A stretch of 64,000 nt of DNA from an uncultured Eubacteriales bacterium (GCA_902773835.1 CACYFZ010000003.1:46858-110857), one strand, 5' to 3'; shown: positions 32,949 to 42,486, counted from the first letter of the stretch. Made by a program: numbers and translations. Notes: generated from the sequence alone by a model not told the origin.

Positions 32949-32957
32949 ATTATAGCA
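32949..32957 (-). promoter_or_regulatory. Promoter of the response-regulator operon (extended -10)
   Basis: Reading the minus strand, TGCTATAAT at 32957-32949 is a perfect extended -10 element, 27 bp upstream of the start. The -35 (CACTTA, 17 bp spacing) is poor, which is usual for extended -10 promoters. Confidence 0.65.
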
Positions 32958-33039
32958 TATAAGTGGCCTTTTAAGTGATTCATAGCCTTACGAAATGTAG
33001 CCAAAAAACGACAATAATCGAACAGTCAAAAAACGCATA

Positions 33040-33068
33040 TTGACAACCCTATTTTTGAATGATAAAAT
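33040..33068 (+). promoter_or_regulatory. carD promoter P1
   Basis: Consensus -35 TTGACA (33040-33045), 17-bp spacer, -10 TAAAAT (33063-33068). Expected transcript start near 33075, about 65 nt before the carD ATG. Confidence 0.8.
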
Positions 33069-33084
33069 AACAAATTTTCATTAT

Positions 33085-33113
33085 TTGATTTTTTGTGCGA
33101 GAAACTGTATAAT
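33085..33113 (+). promoter_or_regulatory. carD promoter P2
   Basis: -35 TTGATT (33085-33090), 17-bp spacer, -10 TATAAT (33108-33113). The start near 33120 gives a very short leader that still includes the ribosome site GGGGGAG at 33127-33133. Confidence 0.7.
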
Positions 33114-33139
33114 CGATTGTGTATAAGGGGGAGAGCGCC

Positions 33140-33613
33140 ATGTTTAGTGTCGGAGACCACATTTTATATCCGATGTACGGTGCGGGCATAATCACGGAAA
33201 TCGTTGAAAAGGATTTCCTGGGTGAAACCCGTATGTATTATAATGTGGATCTTCCATACTGCCGCATGGAAGCCTCTGTTCCCGTGGATAATTGCGAAAA
33301 GCTCGGTGTCAGGGCCATTATAGACCCCGGACGCATCGATGAGGTGATCACCGTGCTCAAGGGTAAGACCGAGCCGATGAATCCCAACTGGAACAAACGA
33401 TACCGTGAGAACACCGAGAGAATTCAGACAGGAGATATCCTGGAGGTGGCGGCGGTAGTCAGAAATCTCGTCAGGACGGACAGAGCCAAACCGCTATCCA
33501 CCGGGGAGAAGAAACTCCTCAGCACCGCCAAGCAAATACTTGAGAGTGAGCTCATATATGCGGGCGGATACACAATGGAAGAAGCAGACGAGATGGTCGA
33601 ACTGAATATATAG
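33140..33613 (+). CDS. carD: CarD-family transcriptional regulator
   Basis: 157 residues from the ATG with GGGGGAG 6 nt upstream; an upstream in-frame GTG at 33119 would start before that site. The N-terminal Tudor-like RNA-polymerase interaction domain reads MFSVGDHILYPMYGAGIITEI, with a helical C-terminal domain that carries the TGEKKLLSTAKQILESELIY segment. CarD/CdnL proteins bind the RNA-polymerase beta lobe and stabilise open complexes at rRNA and other promoters. Tandem promoters precede it and an attenuator-like hairpin overlaps its stop, before ispDF. Confidence 0.88.
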   Translation: MFSVGDHILYPMYGAGIITEIVEKDFLGETRMYYNVDLPYCRMEASVPVDNCEKLGVRAIIDPGRIDEVITVLKGKTEPMNPNWNKRYRENTERIQTGDILEVAAVVRNLVRTDRAKPLSTGEKKLLSTAKQILESELIYAGGYTMEEADEMVELNI

Positions 33614-33631
33614 GTCGTTCGACCATTTTCC
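33593..33631 (+). terminator. Terminator/attenuator overlapping the carD stop
   Basis: ATGGTCGAAC (33593-33602) pairs perfectly with GTTCGACCAT (33617-33626), then TTTCC. The stem begins inside the last carD codons. Confidence 0.55.
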
Positions 33632-33645
33632 TTTGGTGAATAATT

Positions 33646-34887
33646 ATGGAATACAAAAGAGTATATGCATTAATAGTTGCTGCCGGTTCAGGTAAGAGAA
33701 TGAATATAGAGCTTCCGAAACAGCTCCTGCCTTATCGGGGTTCCACTGTTCTCGAAACATCTGTAAGAAAATTCGCCGAGCACGAGATGATCGACGACAT
33801 TGTGGTTGTTTCACCGGCAGACGGCTCCCTCGATAAAACCTATTATCAGATAATGGGGGATATTCGCATGTCTGAAGATGCGGAAGACGGAGACGGGCGC
33901 ACAAAGGACATACTGGTAGTCCGCGGAGGAGAGGAGAGATCAGACTCTGTTTTCGAAGGTTTGAAGGCTGTGGCGGAAGATGCTGAGTCCAAAGGATACA
34001 GCGAGGATGAAGTTACGGTTCTCATCCATGATGCTGCCAGACCCGGAGTAGACAGATTCATCATAAGAGACTGCATCGAGGCCATGAAAGAATGTAGGGC
34101 TGTTACCGTGGCGATTCCATCCGTGGATTCTGTCAGAATGGCTCCTGAAGATGCAATAAAAACCTTGAAAAATGAGGGCTCTTATCCTATAATATCGAGT
34201 ACTTGTGTCCAGAGGGAACTTGTATACTGTGTGCAGACGCCGCAGGCATTCGTTCTTTCGGACATTTTGCGCGCTCATGAGATGGCGGCAGAAGACGGAT
34301 TCGCCGGAACAGATGACGCCTCTTATGCGGAGCATGCAGGTATCGAAGTAGGCATTGTGAAAGGAACCAGAGGCAATGCCAAGATCACAACTTCGGAGGA
34401 TTTGGAATTGAGAACGAGAGTCGGAAACGGATACGACGTACATAAGCTTGTCCCGGGGAGAGACTTAATACTCTGCGGGACCCCGATCCCCAGCAATCTC
34501 GGGTTGGACGGACATTCGGATGCGGATGTGGCAACGCACGCTCTGATGGACGCTCTGCTCGGGGCCGCAGGACTCGGAGACATAGGAAGACACTTTCCTG
34601 ATACCGACGACAGGTATAAAGGAGCCAACTCACTTAAACTTCTTTCCAAGGTAAAAGAGATGCTCGGAGAGGATGTGCTCGTAGGCAACGTAGACATCAC
34701 GATAATTGCCCAAGAGCCGAAGCTGGCACCGTACAACGAAGAAATGAGAAAGAATATTGCAAAGACACTCGGGATTTCAGAAAGCTCGGTCAATGTAAAG
34801 GCCACGACCGAAGAGGGTCTCGGGTTTACAGGCAGGGGAGAAGCCATTGCAGCCTTCGCAACCTGCACGATAGAAGGGAGTTTTTAA
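33646..34887 (+). CDS. ispDF: Bifunctional IspD-IspF (MEP cytidylyltransferase / MEcPP synthase)
   Basis: 413 residues. The IspD half (1 to about 255) has [28 protein letters not shown], the HDAARPGV motif and QTPQAF. The IspF half (about 258-413) has [14 protein letters not shown] with its metal-binding Asp/His, [36 protein letters not shown] and the C-terminal [17 protein letters not shown]. It catalyses steps 3 and 5 of the MEP isoprenoid pathway; step 4 (IspE) is not in this window. Fused IspDF occurs in several bacterial groups. The proS start is 2 bp after the stop, so they are one unit. Confidence 0.95.
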   Translation: MEYKRVYALIVAAGSGKRMNIELPKQLLPYRGSTVLETSVRKFAEHEMIDDIVVVSPADGSLDKTYYQIMGDIRMSEDAEDGDGRTKDILVVRGGEERSDSVFEGLKAVAEDAESKGYSEDEVTVLIHDAARPGVDRFIIRDCIEAMKECRAVTVAIPSVDSVRMAPEDAIKTLKNEGSYPIISSTCVQRELVYCVQTPQAFVLSDILRAHEMAAEDGFAGTDDASYAEHAGIEVGIVKGTRGNAKITTSEDLELRTRVGNGYDVHKLVPGRDLILCGTPIPSNLGLDGHSDADVATHALMDALLGAAGLGDIGRHFPDTDDRYKGANSLKLLSKVKEMLGEDVLVGNVDITIIAQEPKLAPYNEEMRKNIAKTLGISESSVNVKATTEEGLGFTGRGEAIAAFATCTIEGSF

Positions 34888-34889
34888 AA

Positions 34890-36668
34890 ATGAGATTATC
34901 AAAGACGCACCTCAAGACACTCAGAGAGGCACCATCGGATGCCGTACTTGAGAGCCACAAGCTGCTCGTAAGAGCCAATATGATTAAGCAGGAATCAGCC
35001 GGAGTATATATGTATCCGAAGCTGGGCTGGAGGACAATCAGAAAGGTTGAGCAGATTGTAAGAGAAGAGATGGATTATGTGGATTGCCAGGAGATTTACA
35101 TGCCGCATATCAACCCGGCAGAGCTCTGGCAGGAGACAGGCAGATGGTACGCTTACGGACCTGAGCTTTGGAGAATCCAGGACAGAAACGGAAACGATTT
35201 CGTACTTAACCCTACTTGCGAAGAGATCTTCACCGACTTCGTAAGAAAAGAGTGGTCTTCATACAAGGAGCTTCCGTTCTCGCTTTATCACATTCAGTTC
35301 AAGTACAGAGATGAGGCGCGTCCGAGATACGGACTTCTGAGAACAAGAGAGTTCATAATGAAGGACGCTTATACATTCGATGCTACAGAGGAAGATCTGC
35401 ACACAGCATATATGAGACAGTATCATGCATATGAGAAGGTCTTCACACGCTGCGGACTCGACTACAGAATCGTAGAGGCAGATAACGGCCCTATCGGCGG
35501 AAGCAAGTCACACGAGTTCTCCGCACTTTCAGATTGGGGAGAATCCGACATTCTCTACTGCGATGAATGCGGAATGGCTGCTACAGTTGAAAGAGCAGAG
35601 TGTGTGGACGATGCACCTGCTAAGGAGGAGATGCAGCCGGTAGAAAAGGTATTCACACCTGAAACAAAGACCATCGAGGATGTATGCAACTACCTTAAGA
35701 TTCCGGTAGAAAAATCCATCAAAGCTCTGATGTTCGCAACATATGACACAGACCTTAACCTTAAGGATTACGTAGCTGCATTTGTAAGAGGTGACAGACA
35801 GCTCAACATGACAAAGCTCGTTAACGCCCTGGACATCCCTGCACACTACATCGAGTTTGCCGATGAGGTTGCCATGGGAGAAGCTACGGGTATCGTAGGC
35901 GGGTTCACAGGCCCTATCGGACTCAAGAACTGCATCGTAGTTGTTGACTCAGAACTCGTAGATACAGTAAACATGTGCGCAGGTTCCAATGAAGAGGACC
36001 ACCACCTCCTCGGCGTATGCTACGGCAGAGACTACAAGGGCGATATCGTAACGGACATCAAGGAGCTTCAGGAAGGCGACAAGTGCCCGCACTGCGGAAA
36101 GCCTGTTAAGTACAGACGCGGTATCGAGGTAGGTCAGATCTTCAAGCTCGGACTTAAGTATTCAGAGAGCATGAACTGCACATTCAAGGATGAGAACGGC
36201 GTTGATCATCCGTATTGGATGGGATGCTACGGCATCGGTATTTCCAGAACGATGCAGGCTGTGGTTGAGCAGCACCATGATGACAAGGGCATCATCTGGC
36301 CTCTGTCAGTTGCTCCTTACCACGTAATCGTGACGGTTATCAAGTCAAGCGATGAGACTCAGCTGAATCTGGCGTACGATATCGAGAAGAAACTCGAGGA
36401 TATGGGCGTAGAGGTAATGGTAGACGACAGAGACGAGCGTCCGGGTGTTAAGTTCAACGACGCAGACCTCATCGGAATTCCTATCAGAATCACCGTCGGT
36501 AAGCTCGCAGGCGAAGGAAAGGTTGAATACAAGCTCCGCCGCGAGGACAATGTAGATACTGTGACTGCTGAGGAAGCTATCGAGAAGGCTGCCGCCCTCG
36601 TTAAGGAAGAAGGCGACGGAAGATATCTCTTCAAGAACCTCTCCGAAGAGAGCCGTAACGCTCATTAA
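34890..36668 (+). CDS. proS: Proline--tRNA ligase, bacterial type with editing domain
   Basis: 592 residues. Class II motif 1 around KLGWRTIRKVEQIVREEM, motif 2 RDEARPRYGLLRTREFIMKDAYTF, and motif 3 GCYGIGISRTMQAVVEQHHDD. Between motifs 2 and 3 (residues about 235-385) is the YbaK-like editing insertion that hydrolyses Ala-tRNA-Pro. CxxC pairs in YCDECG and KCPHCG flank it, as in other bacterial-type enzymes. The C-terminal anticodon domain follows (VDDRDERPGVKFNDADLIGIP). It starts 2 bp after ispDF and ends before a strong terminator. Confidence 0.95.
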   Translation: MRLSKTHLKTLREAPSDAVLESHKLLVRANMIKQESAGVYMYPKLGWRTIRKVEQIVREEMDYVDCQEIYMPHINPAELWQETGRWYAYGPELWRIQDRNGNDFVLNPTCEEIFTDFVRKEWSSYKELPFSLYHIQFKYRDEARPRYGLLRTREFIMKDAYTFDATEEDLHTAYMRQYHAYEKVFTRCGLDYRIVEADNGPIGGSKSHEFSALSDWGESDILYCDECGMAATVERAECVDDAPAKEEMQPVEKVFTPETKTIEDVCNYLKIPVEKSIKALMFATYDTDLNLKDYVAAFVRGDRQLNMTKLVNALDIPAHYIEFADEVAMGEATGIVGGFTGPIGLKNCIVVVDSELVDTVNMCAGSNEEDHHLLGVCYGRDYKGDIVTDIKELQEGDKCPHCGKPVKYRRGIEVGQIFKLGLKYSESMNCTFKDENGVDHPYWMGCYGIGISRTMQAVVEQHHDDKGIIWPLSVAPYHVIVTVIKSSDETQLNLAYDIEKKLEDMGVEVMVDDRDERPGVKFNDADLIGIPIRITVGKLAGEGKVEYKLRREDNVDTVTAEEAIEKAAALVKEEGDGRYLFKNLSEESRNAH

Positions 36669-36687
36669 GAGGAATTGTATGAATAAG

Positions 36688-36723
36688 AAAAAACTGCGAA
36701 AAATAATTTCGCAGTTTTTTTAT
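36688..36723 (+). terminator. Intrinsic terminator after proS
   Basis: AAAACTGCGAAA pairs with TTTCGCAGTTTT around a short A/T loop and is followed by a long T run ending at 36720. Confidence 0.9.
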
Positions 36724-36838
36724 ATTTCGTGCAATAAAACACCATCCTCCTGCGTTAACTATATAGAAGGGCGGAAAAAAGCCCGATTGGAGTTATGGAC
36801 TATGAGCCCGGGAAGGGCGGATAACAGGAGGTGTAACG

Positions 36839-37444
36839 ATGAAGAGAAAGAGTTTGTTGAGATTAGTATTCACCACAACACTTACAGTAGTAATGCTCTT
36901 GGCCGCTCAGCTTAGCGCATCGGCAGCAAGCCCTGCAGTAGAAGAAGTGGAACACAAGGGAAAAGGCAGAGTTGAGGTAGAGTTCTACGGAAAAGTCCAG
37001 TATAAGAATGTCAAAGTGACAGTTAAGGACACAAGTGGAAAGAAGTACAAAGTAAACAAGATTAGAAGGGACTCGGACGATATTTCCTTTAACATCAAGA
37101 ATTACAAAAAAGGTAAAACCTACAGAATATATGTTAAGGGTGTAAAAGTAAGAGGCACAAAGAAATACGGAACTGCAAGCTGCAGACTGAATATTCCTAA
37201 GGCTGCTACAGGAAAAGCAATCTCGGCAAGCAAAGCGATATCAATTGCCAAGAGTGATGCCGCCAAGAAATGGAAGGCCAAGGGAATCTGGGATGTAGAT
37301 GTTGAAAAGGACAGATACAGAGGACGTGCCGTATGGGAAGTAAGTTTCAGCGGTACTATAAAAGGACAGGAATACGAATTTGAATATGAAATCGCCAGAA
37401 ATGGCGGCAAAGTCTTAAAGAGAGAAAAAGAGCTCGATGACTAA
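36839..37444 (+). CDS. Secreted PepSY-domain protein
   Basis: 201 residues. Signal peptide: MKRKSLLR basic start, hydrophobic core to about residue 22, and cleavage around S-A-S-A-A-S (residues 25-31). The middle (35-125) is a basic, beta-rich segment of no recognised family. The C-terminus is a PepSY domain (ASKAISIAKSDAAKKWKAKGIWDVDVEKD onward, ending with GGKVLKREKELDD). PepSY domains are thought to inhibit peptidases or sense envelope proteins. Highly basic, unlike the acidic RsgI-type protein two genes later. Strong GGAGG site. Likely part of the neighbouring ECF sigma unit's regulon (inference). Confidence 0.78.
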   Translation: MKRKSLLRLVFTTTLTVVMLLAAQLSASAASPAVEEVEHKGKGRVEVEFYGKVQYKNVKVTVKDTSGKKYKVNKIRRDSDDISFNIKNYKKGKTYRIYVKGVKVRGTKKYGTASCRLNIPKAATGKAISASKAISIAKSDAAKKWKAKGIWDVDVEKDRYRGRAVWEVSFSGTIKGQEYEFEYEIARNGGKVLKREKELDD

Positions 37445-37535
37445 AATAGTATTTGACTCCGAAGATGATGTTCTCCAAAATAATAGGAGCGACAATTAGG
37501 AGCAAGAAATACTGAAAAGGAGATTTTGGGAAAAA

Positions 37536-38072
37536 ATGAACGCAGCCTATGTCGACGAAAATTTAATAATACGCATGGCAGCGGGCGACGGGGCTGCGTT
37601 CAAAGAACTGTATGAGCAGACAGCCTCGGCAGTGTATGGATTTGCATTGTCCATTCTTAAGAATAAGCACGATGCAGAAGATGTGATGCATGATGCATTT
37701 ATAAAAGCATATTCTGCAGCAGTCACATATAAACCTATGGGAAAACCACTGGCGTGGCTCTTAACCATAGTAAAGAATCTGTGCTACACAAGAATCAGGA
37801 CAGGTAGCGTCTGCGAAGACATATCCGAATATGAGGATTTAGTACATATTGATGAATCCGGATCCGTTCATGACAAGATAGTCCTTCAGGAGGCGCTTTC
37901 GAAGCTGGACTTTGAGGAACGCCAGATAGTGATACTGCATTCACTTACAGGGCTTAAGCACAGGGAAATAGCGGATATCCTGGAACTTCCGACGGGTACG
38001 GTTCTGTCAAAGTACAACAGGTCTCTTAAGAAATTGAAAAAAGCAATTGAAGGAAAGGGGGATTCGAAATGA
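37536..38072 (+). CDS. ECF-type RNA polymerase sigma factor
   Basis: 178 residues. Sigma region 2 with ALSILKNKHDAEDVMHDAFIKAYSA (promoter melting and -10 recognition) and region 4 with SKLDFEERQIVILHSLTGLKHREIADILELPTGTVLSKYNRSLKKL, a helix-turn-helix for the -35. The short linker and lack of region 1/3 mark it as an extracytoplasmic-function sigma factor. AAGGAG site about 14 nt before the ATG. Its stop overlaps the next gene's start in an ATGA junction, the usual arrangement with a cognate anti-sigma factor. Confidence 0.92.
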   Translation: MNAAYVDENLIIRMAAGDGAAFKELYEQTASAVYGFALSILKNKHDAEDVMHDAFIKAYSAAVTYKPMGKPLAWLLTIVKNLCYTRIRTGSVCEDISEYEDLVHIDESGSVHDKIVLQEALSKLDFEERQIVILHSLTGLKHREIADILELPTGTVLSKYNRSLKKLKKAIEGKGDSK

Positions 38073-39289
38073 CAGAAAGCAAAATAAACGAAAGTCTGAA
38101 AGCAGCTGTTGAAGAGATGACCCCTAACATGCTCGATGCATTGATGTCCGAACTTGACATAACGGATGAGCCGAAAGAACTCATGCACGATACTATTGCG
38201 CAGGATTCTGCGGCAGACAAGAATTGGAAACCTGTAAGCGGCAGGCTCGGCGCCGGATGGATGAAGGCCGTGATAAGCTGCGCTGCTGTACTGGTACTGG
38301 TAGTTGGCGGATTGTCAGTTTACAACCTAAATAAGACCGCCTTCGCCCTGGTGAGCTTGGATGTTAATCCGGGAATTGAGATTTCGATAGACAGCAATGA
38401 AAGAGTTATTTCGGCCACGCCGGTAAATGACGAAGCCAAGGATGTTCTGTCGGATATGGATCTTAAAGGCAGTGATATAAATGTGGCAACGAACGCTATA
38501 GTGGGGTCCATGCTGACACACGGGTACCTGACAGACTTATCGAATTCCATACTCGTATCAGTCAGTGCTCAGGACGAAGCGGCCGGAACCGAGCTTGAGA
38601 AGAAATTATCTGAGAATCTGAATGCATATCTTGAGGACTCTCAAATAACGGCAGCCATTCTCGGCCAATATGTGAATGAGGACGAAGCGCTGAAAAGCTT
38701 CGCCGAAACTAACGGCATCTCAATAGGAAAGGCCTGGCTGATAAAGAATCTTCTGAATACCGGAAGTACAAAGATGACAGAAGCGGATCTTCTGAAGCTC
38801 AGCACTCAGGAACTGATACTTCTGGGGCAGAAGAGGGGTGTGGCCAATAACACCTCATACGGAGATGCTGAATCCGGAAAATATATAGGAAGTGAAAAAG
38901 CTATTTCAATAGCTCTTGAAAAGGCCGGAGTAAAAAAGGCGTCGGCTCAAAATCTGCATTACGAGTTTGACGCGGAAAAAGGAGTCCTGATTTATGAGGT
39001 GAGTTTCCGCGCAGGAGACTATGAATACGATTATGACATCAATGCCATCGACGGAAGTATAGTATCGTACGAGAAAGAATATGAAGGCCCGGTAGCCGGT
39101 GCAGGCGGCGGAACATCAAACGGCAGCAGTGGCAGCGGAACATCAAACGGCAGCAGTGGCGGCGGAAATGCTTACTACGATGACGATGATGATGATTGGG
39201 ACGACCGCTACGATGACGATGATGATTGGGACGATCGCTATGATGACGATGACGATGATGATGACGATGACGACGATGATGACGATTAA
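38069..39289 (+). CDS. RsgI-like membrane anti-sigma factor with PepSY domain and poly-Asp tail
   Basis: 406 residues. An N-terminal cytosolic segment of about 65 residues, presumably the sigma-binding part, precedes one membrane helix (66-86) and an extracytoplasmic domain that opens S-L-D-V-N-P-G-I-E-I (96-105), the signature of RsgI N-terminal-type anti-sigma factors. A PepSY domain spans about 272-340. Then a Gly/Ser linker encoded by two 27-bp repeats and a C-terminal tail of about 40 residues that is almost all Asp with DDWDDRY units. By analogy with RsgI, an outside signal releases the sigma factor. The Asp tail could bind Ca2+ or the cell wall; this is inference. It overlaps the sigma gene by 4 nt. 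Confidence 0.85.
   Translation: MTESKINESLKAAVEEMTPNMLDALMSELDITDEPKELMHDTIAQDSAADKNWKPVSGRLGAGWMKAVISCAAVLVLVVGGLSVYNLNKTAFALVSLDVNPGIEISIDSNERVISATPVNDEAKDVLSDMDLKGSDINVATNAIVGSMLTHGYLTDLSNSILVSVSAQDEAAGTELEKKLSENLNAYLEDSQITAAILGQYVNEDEALKSFAETNGISIGKAWLIKNLLNTGSTKMTEADLLKLSTQELILLGQKRGVANNTSYGDAESGKYIGSEKAISIALEKAGVKKASAQNLHYEFDAEKGVLIYEVSFRAGDYEYDYDINAIDGSIVSYEKEYEGPVAGAGGGTSNGSSGSGTSNGSSGGGNAYYDDDDDDWDDRYDDDDDWDDRYDDDDDDDDDDDDDDD
39109..39162 (+). repeat. Tandem 27-bp repeat in the anti-sigma gene
   Basis: Two adjacent 27-bp units at 39109-39135 and 39136-39162 differ at one base and encode a Gly-Thr-Ser-Asn-Gly-Ser-Ser linker twice. Confidence 0.85.
39177..39288 (+). repeat. GAT/GAC Asp-codon microsatellite
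   Basis: Almost uninterrupted GAY codons broken by TGGGACGAYCGCTAY units, encoding Y-D(6)-W-D-D-R-Y-D(5)-W-D-D-R-Y-D(15 or so). Slippage in the 3' run would change tail length but keep the frame only in multiples of three. Confidence 0.85.
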
Positions 39290-39331
39290 AAACAATAGCT
39301 CAACCCTTCACATGAGCTTGTAACTTTCAGG

Positions 39332-39362
39332 AACTGACCTGCAGCAGCAGGTCAGTTTTTGT
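39332..39362 (+). terminator. Intrinsic terminator of the sigma/anti-sigma unit
   Basis: ACTGACCTGC (39333-39342) pairs perfectly with GCAGGTCAGT (39347-39356), 4-nt loop, then TTTTTG. Confidence 0.9.
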
Positions 39363-39422
39363 ATATTCAAATGACGCGGAAGGCTTTATAAAAGTACGCA
39401 AGTGGTGTAAGATATTATAGTT

Positions 39423-40040
39423 ATGAGTGTGCTTTTGGAATTGTTCATATTATTCTTCAAGTTAGGAGCATTTACCATAGGTGGGGGCATAGCTATGCTA
39501 CCGCTTCTTCAAAACACATTAATTGATGAGAAGAAGTGGTTTACCAAGGAGGAATTCTTGGATATAGTAGCTGTTTGTCAGAGTCTTCCGGGGATTATCG
39601 CTATCAATATGGCGACTTTCGTAGGATATAAAAAGAGAGGTTTTACGGGGTCGTTGGTATCGACTCTCGGGGTCACGCTGCCCTCATTTGTTCTGATACT
39701 CCTGATTGCCACATTCATTTCAAACATGGGAGATAATCCGTATTTAAACGGTGCTATGTCTGCGCTGAGAGCTGCAGCTCTCGGTTTGGTGTTCGTAGCG
39801 GTAATACAGCTGGCGCCTGCGGCAGTTAAGAATAAATGGGCTCTCATTGCAGCTGTTACCAGTTTCGTGCTCATCGCAATCTTAAATGTAAATACGGCCT
39901 ATGTAATACTGCTCTTCATATTACTCGGAGTTGCGAGTGTGATGATAGGCAGCAAGAAGGCAGCGGCTGCCGCCGAGGCAGGAAGCGATTCGGGAAAGAA
40001 ATCCTCTTCCGAAGCTGCGGAAGGAGGTGAGTCTGAGTGA
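39423..40040 (+). CDS. Chromate transporter family protein, first half (short-chain ChrA)
   Basis: 205 residues: one CHR domain with F-K-L-G-A-F-T-I-G-G-G-I-A-M-L-P near residue 11 and the conserved E-F-L-D-I-V-A-V-C-Q-S-L-P-G segment, plus about five or six membrane helices. In short-chain ChrA systems two half-size genes replace one about 400-residue protein. This copy ends in a charged Ser/Glu-rich tail. It overlaps the next gene by 4 nt (GTGA), so the two subunits are made together. Clostridial members may carry substrates other than chromate. An independent gene pair, not a frameshifted one. Confidence 0.85.
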   Translation: MSVLLELFILFFKLGAFTIGGGIAMLPLLQNTLIDEKKWFTKEEFLDIVAVCQSLPGIIAINMATFVGYKKRGFTGSLVSTLGVTLPSFVLILLIATFISNMGDNPYLNGAMSALRAAALGLVFVAVIQLAPAAVKNKWALIAAVTSFVLIAILNVNTAYVILLFILLGVASVMIGSKKAAAAAEAGSDSGKKSSSEAAEGGESE

Positions 40041-40645
40041 TTTACATAAAACTCTTTCTCAGTTTCGCTAAGGTAGGACTTCTCGGATTCGGAGGCGGAC
40101 TTGCCATAGTAAGGCTTATATTTGACAGCATTCAGCCGTTTATGGATATGAGCCGTGAGACATTTGCCAATATAGTTGCAATATCTCAAATAACACCGGG
40201 GCCCCTTGCCGTGAATACGGCTACGTATGTAGGATATGTAGCTGCGGGTGTGTTGGGTTCTGCCTGTGCTACGCTCGGAGTAATACTTCCGGAATTTATC
40301 ATCGTGAGCATAGTGGCTCGCATGATACAAAAATTCAAAGACAGCAAATTCGTACAGGGTGCGATGACGGGAATAAGGCCGGCTGTCATGGGACTGATAG
40401 GAGCAGCGGTAGTTACTTTGATCGGACCGTCGATAGCGGGAGAGGGCAGGCTCGGAGCGGGGCTTTTCGCAAAGCTCGGAACGGACCTATCGCAGGGCAT
40501 TATAGCTCAGATGATGAACTGCCCCGTGGACGTAATAGCAATAATAATAACCGCAGTGACTGTGCTGGCGGTAGCAAAGTTTAAAAAGAGCCCTTTCATA
40601 ATATTGATAATAATGGGCTGCCTGGGAGCAATCCTTGGAGCATAG
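40037..40645 (+). CDS. Chromate transporter family protein, second half (short-chain ChrA)
   Basis: 202 residues starting with GTG at 40037; AAGGAGG is 9 nt upstream. It carries its own CHR domain with [14 protein letters not shown] and [12 protein letters not shown], i.e. the inverted-topology partner of the preceding protein. Five to six membrane helices. Together they should form an antiparallel heterodimer. cysS begins 9 bp after the stop with GGAGG, so the transporter is at the head of a housekeeping operon. Confidence 0.85.
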   Translation: MIYIKLFLSFAKVGLLGFGGGLAIVRLIFDSIQPFMDMSRETFANIVAISQITPGPLAVNTATYVGYVAAGVLGSACATLGVILPEFIIVSIVARMIQKFKDSKFVQGAMTGIRPAVMGLIGAAVVTLIGPSIAGEGRLGAGLFAKLGTDLSQGIIAQMMNCPVDVIAIIITAVTVLAVAKFKKSPFIILIIMGCLGAILGA

Positions 40646-40653
40646 GAGGAAAG

Positions 40654-42054
40654 ATGCAAGTATATAACACTTTAACCAACAGAAAAGAAGAATTCGTACC
40701 TATAGAGCCGGGAAAGGTTAAGATGTACGTTTGCGGACCGACGGTCTACAACTACTTCCACATAGGAAATGCCAGACCTTTCGTAGTATTCGATACTCTC
40801 AGAAGGTACTTTAAATACAGAGGATATGATGTGAAGTTCGTTCAGAACTTTACCGATGTTGATGACAAGATTATTAATAAAGCCAAAGAAGAAGGAACAA
40901 CTGCACCTGAAGTATCCGAGAAATACATAAAAGAATACTTCGATGATGCGGAGGCGCTCGGTGTCTTAAAAGCGGATGTGCATCCTAAGGTATCTGAACA
41001 TATTCAGGAGATAATCAACTTCGTGCAGACTCTCATAGATAAAGGTTATGCATATGAGGCTGACGGAGATGTTTATTATTCAACTCGCAAATTCCCTGAG
41101 TACGGAAAACTCTCGGGACAGAACATAGACGATCTCGAGAGCGGTGCACGTATCGCAATAGGAGAGGTTAAAAATGATCCGCTGGACTTCGCTCTTTGGA
41201 AAGCAAGAAAAGAGGAATCCGAAATCGCATGGGAGTCACCATGGGGAATGGGCAGACCGGGTTGGCATATTGAATGCTCGACTATGGCCAAAAAGCACCT
41301 CGGAGATACCATCGACATTCACGGCGGAGGACAGGACCTTACATTTCCGCACCATGAGAATGAGATTGCACAGTCGGAGGCTTGCAACGGTGTTCCGTTT
41401 GCCAAATACTGGATGCACAACGGATATATAAATGTAGACGGAAAGAAGATGTCCAAATCACTGAACAACTTCTTCACGGTCAGGGATATTCGTGAGAAGT
41501 ATACGGGAGATGTTATCAGATTCTTCCTGCTCAGCGGACACTACAGAAGCCCTATCAATTTCTCGGATACTCTGATGGAGCAGTCAAAACAGGGCTACGA
41601 CAGAATTGCTACAGCTATAGAGACTCTGGAATTCCTGATTGAAAACGGCAGTGATGAGTCTATGGCGGATGAGGCTGCGAAAGTGGCTGCAATGGATAAG
41701 TACAGAGACAAGTTCATAGAGGTTATGGATGACGATCTCAACACAGCCGACGGAATTGCCGCCATATTCGAACTCGTATCCGAGATTAACACTACGGTTA
41801 AGGACGGAGCTTCCAAGTCATATGCCAAAGAAGCGCTGGGAAGAATAAAAGAACTGACCGATGTTCTCGGAGTCTTCAAAAAGGATGATGAAGACGGCGG
41901 CCTCGGAGATGATATTCAAGCTCTTATCGAAGAAAGGCAGGCGGCCCGTGCCGAGAAAAACTGGGCGCGCGCCGATGAGATAAGAGATCAGTTGGCAGCT
42001 ATGGGAATTACACTCAAAGACACACCGCAGGGTGTACAGATAATAAGGAACTAA
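40654..42054 (+). CDS. cysS: Cysteine--tRNA ligase
   Basis: 466 residues, class I. Zinc/cysteine ligand region [20 protein letters not shown] includes the HIGH motif (HIGN), the second zinc site lies in [13 protein letters not shown] and [20 protein letters not shown], and the KMSKS loop reads [13 protein letters not shown]. The C-terminal [22 protein letters not shown] segment is typical for the tRNA-binding end. It charges tRNA-Cys. The stop overlaps the mrnC start by one base (TAATG), the standard Bacillota arrangement. Confidence 0.96.
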   Translation: MQVYNTLTNRKEEFVPIEPGKVKMYVCGPTVYNYFHIGNARPFVVFDTLRRYFKYRGYDVKFVQNFTDVDDKIINKAKEEGTTAPEVSEKYIKEYFDDAEALGVLKADVHPKVSEHIQEIINFVQTLIDKGYAYEADGDVYYSTRKFPEYGKLSGQNIDDLESGARIAIGEVKNDPLDFALWKARKEESEIAWESPWGMGRPGWHIECSTMAKKHLGDTIDIHGGGQDLTFPHHENEIAQSEACNGVPFAKYWMHNGYINVDGKKMSKSLNNFFTVRDIREKYTGDVIRFFLLSGHYRSPINFSDTLMEQSKQGYDRIATAIETLEFLIENGSDESMADEAAKVAAMDKYRDKFIEVMDDDLNTADGIAAIFELVSEINTTVKDGASKSYAKEALGRIKELTDVLGVFKKDDEDGGLGDDIQALIEERQAARAEKNWARADEIRDQLAAMGITLKDTPQGVQIIRN

Positions 42055-42449
42055 TGACTGAAAAAGACATCAAGAAATTAAACACTACGACACTGGCATA
42101 TCTCGGAGATGCGGTATTTGAGGTAATAGTTCGTGAGAAAATAGTGACGGAAAAGCCGGGCGGTGCAGGACGCGCGCATCATACTGCAGTCAGATACGTA
42201 TCGGCCGCAGGCCAGGCCAGAGCGGCGAAGGCTATGGTAGCCTCCGGTTTTCTGACAGAGGATGAGGAGCGCATCTATAAGCGTGCCCGCAACCATCGCA
42301 GTCTGTCCAGACCTCAGAATGCCGATCCGAGAGAGTATAAAATAGCTACAGGGTTTGAAGCGCTTCTCGGATATCTTTACTTGGCAGATGAAAGAGAACG
42401 TCTGAGAGAGATAGCTGCGGAAGCTGTTCGGATAGTTGACGGAAAGTAG
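42054..42449 (+). CDS. mrnC: Mini-ribonuclease 3 (Mini-III)
   Basis: 131 residues, an RNase III catalytic domain without a double-stranded RNA-binding domain. The catalytic segment is TLAYLGDAVFEVIVREKI (acidic residues Asp and Glu) and the second signature FEALLGYLYLADERERLREI, with RARNHRSLSRPQNADP between them. In Bacillus, Mini-III matures 23S rRNA ends. It overlaps cysS by one base. In many Bacillota rlmB follows directly; here about 5.2 kb of other genes are inserted before rlmB. Confidence 0.93.
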   Translation: MTEKDIKKLNTTTLAYLGDAVFEVIVREKIVTEKPGGAGRAHHTAVRYVSAAGQARAAKAMVASGFLTEDEERIYKRARNHRSLSRPQNADPREYKIATGFEALLGYLYLADERERLREIAAEAVRIVDGK

Positions 42450-42486
42450 TTAAAGCTAAAGATCTTATTAAAGGGGAGGAACAGGT

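Noticed and set aside
39423..40645. Frameshifted single chromate transporter gene
   Set aside because: Both halves carry a complete CHR domain and the second has its own AAGGAGG and GTG start; this is the normal two-gene short-chain form.
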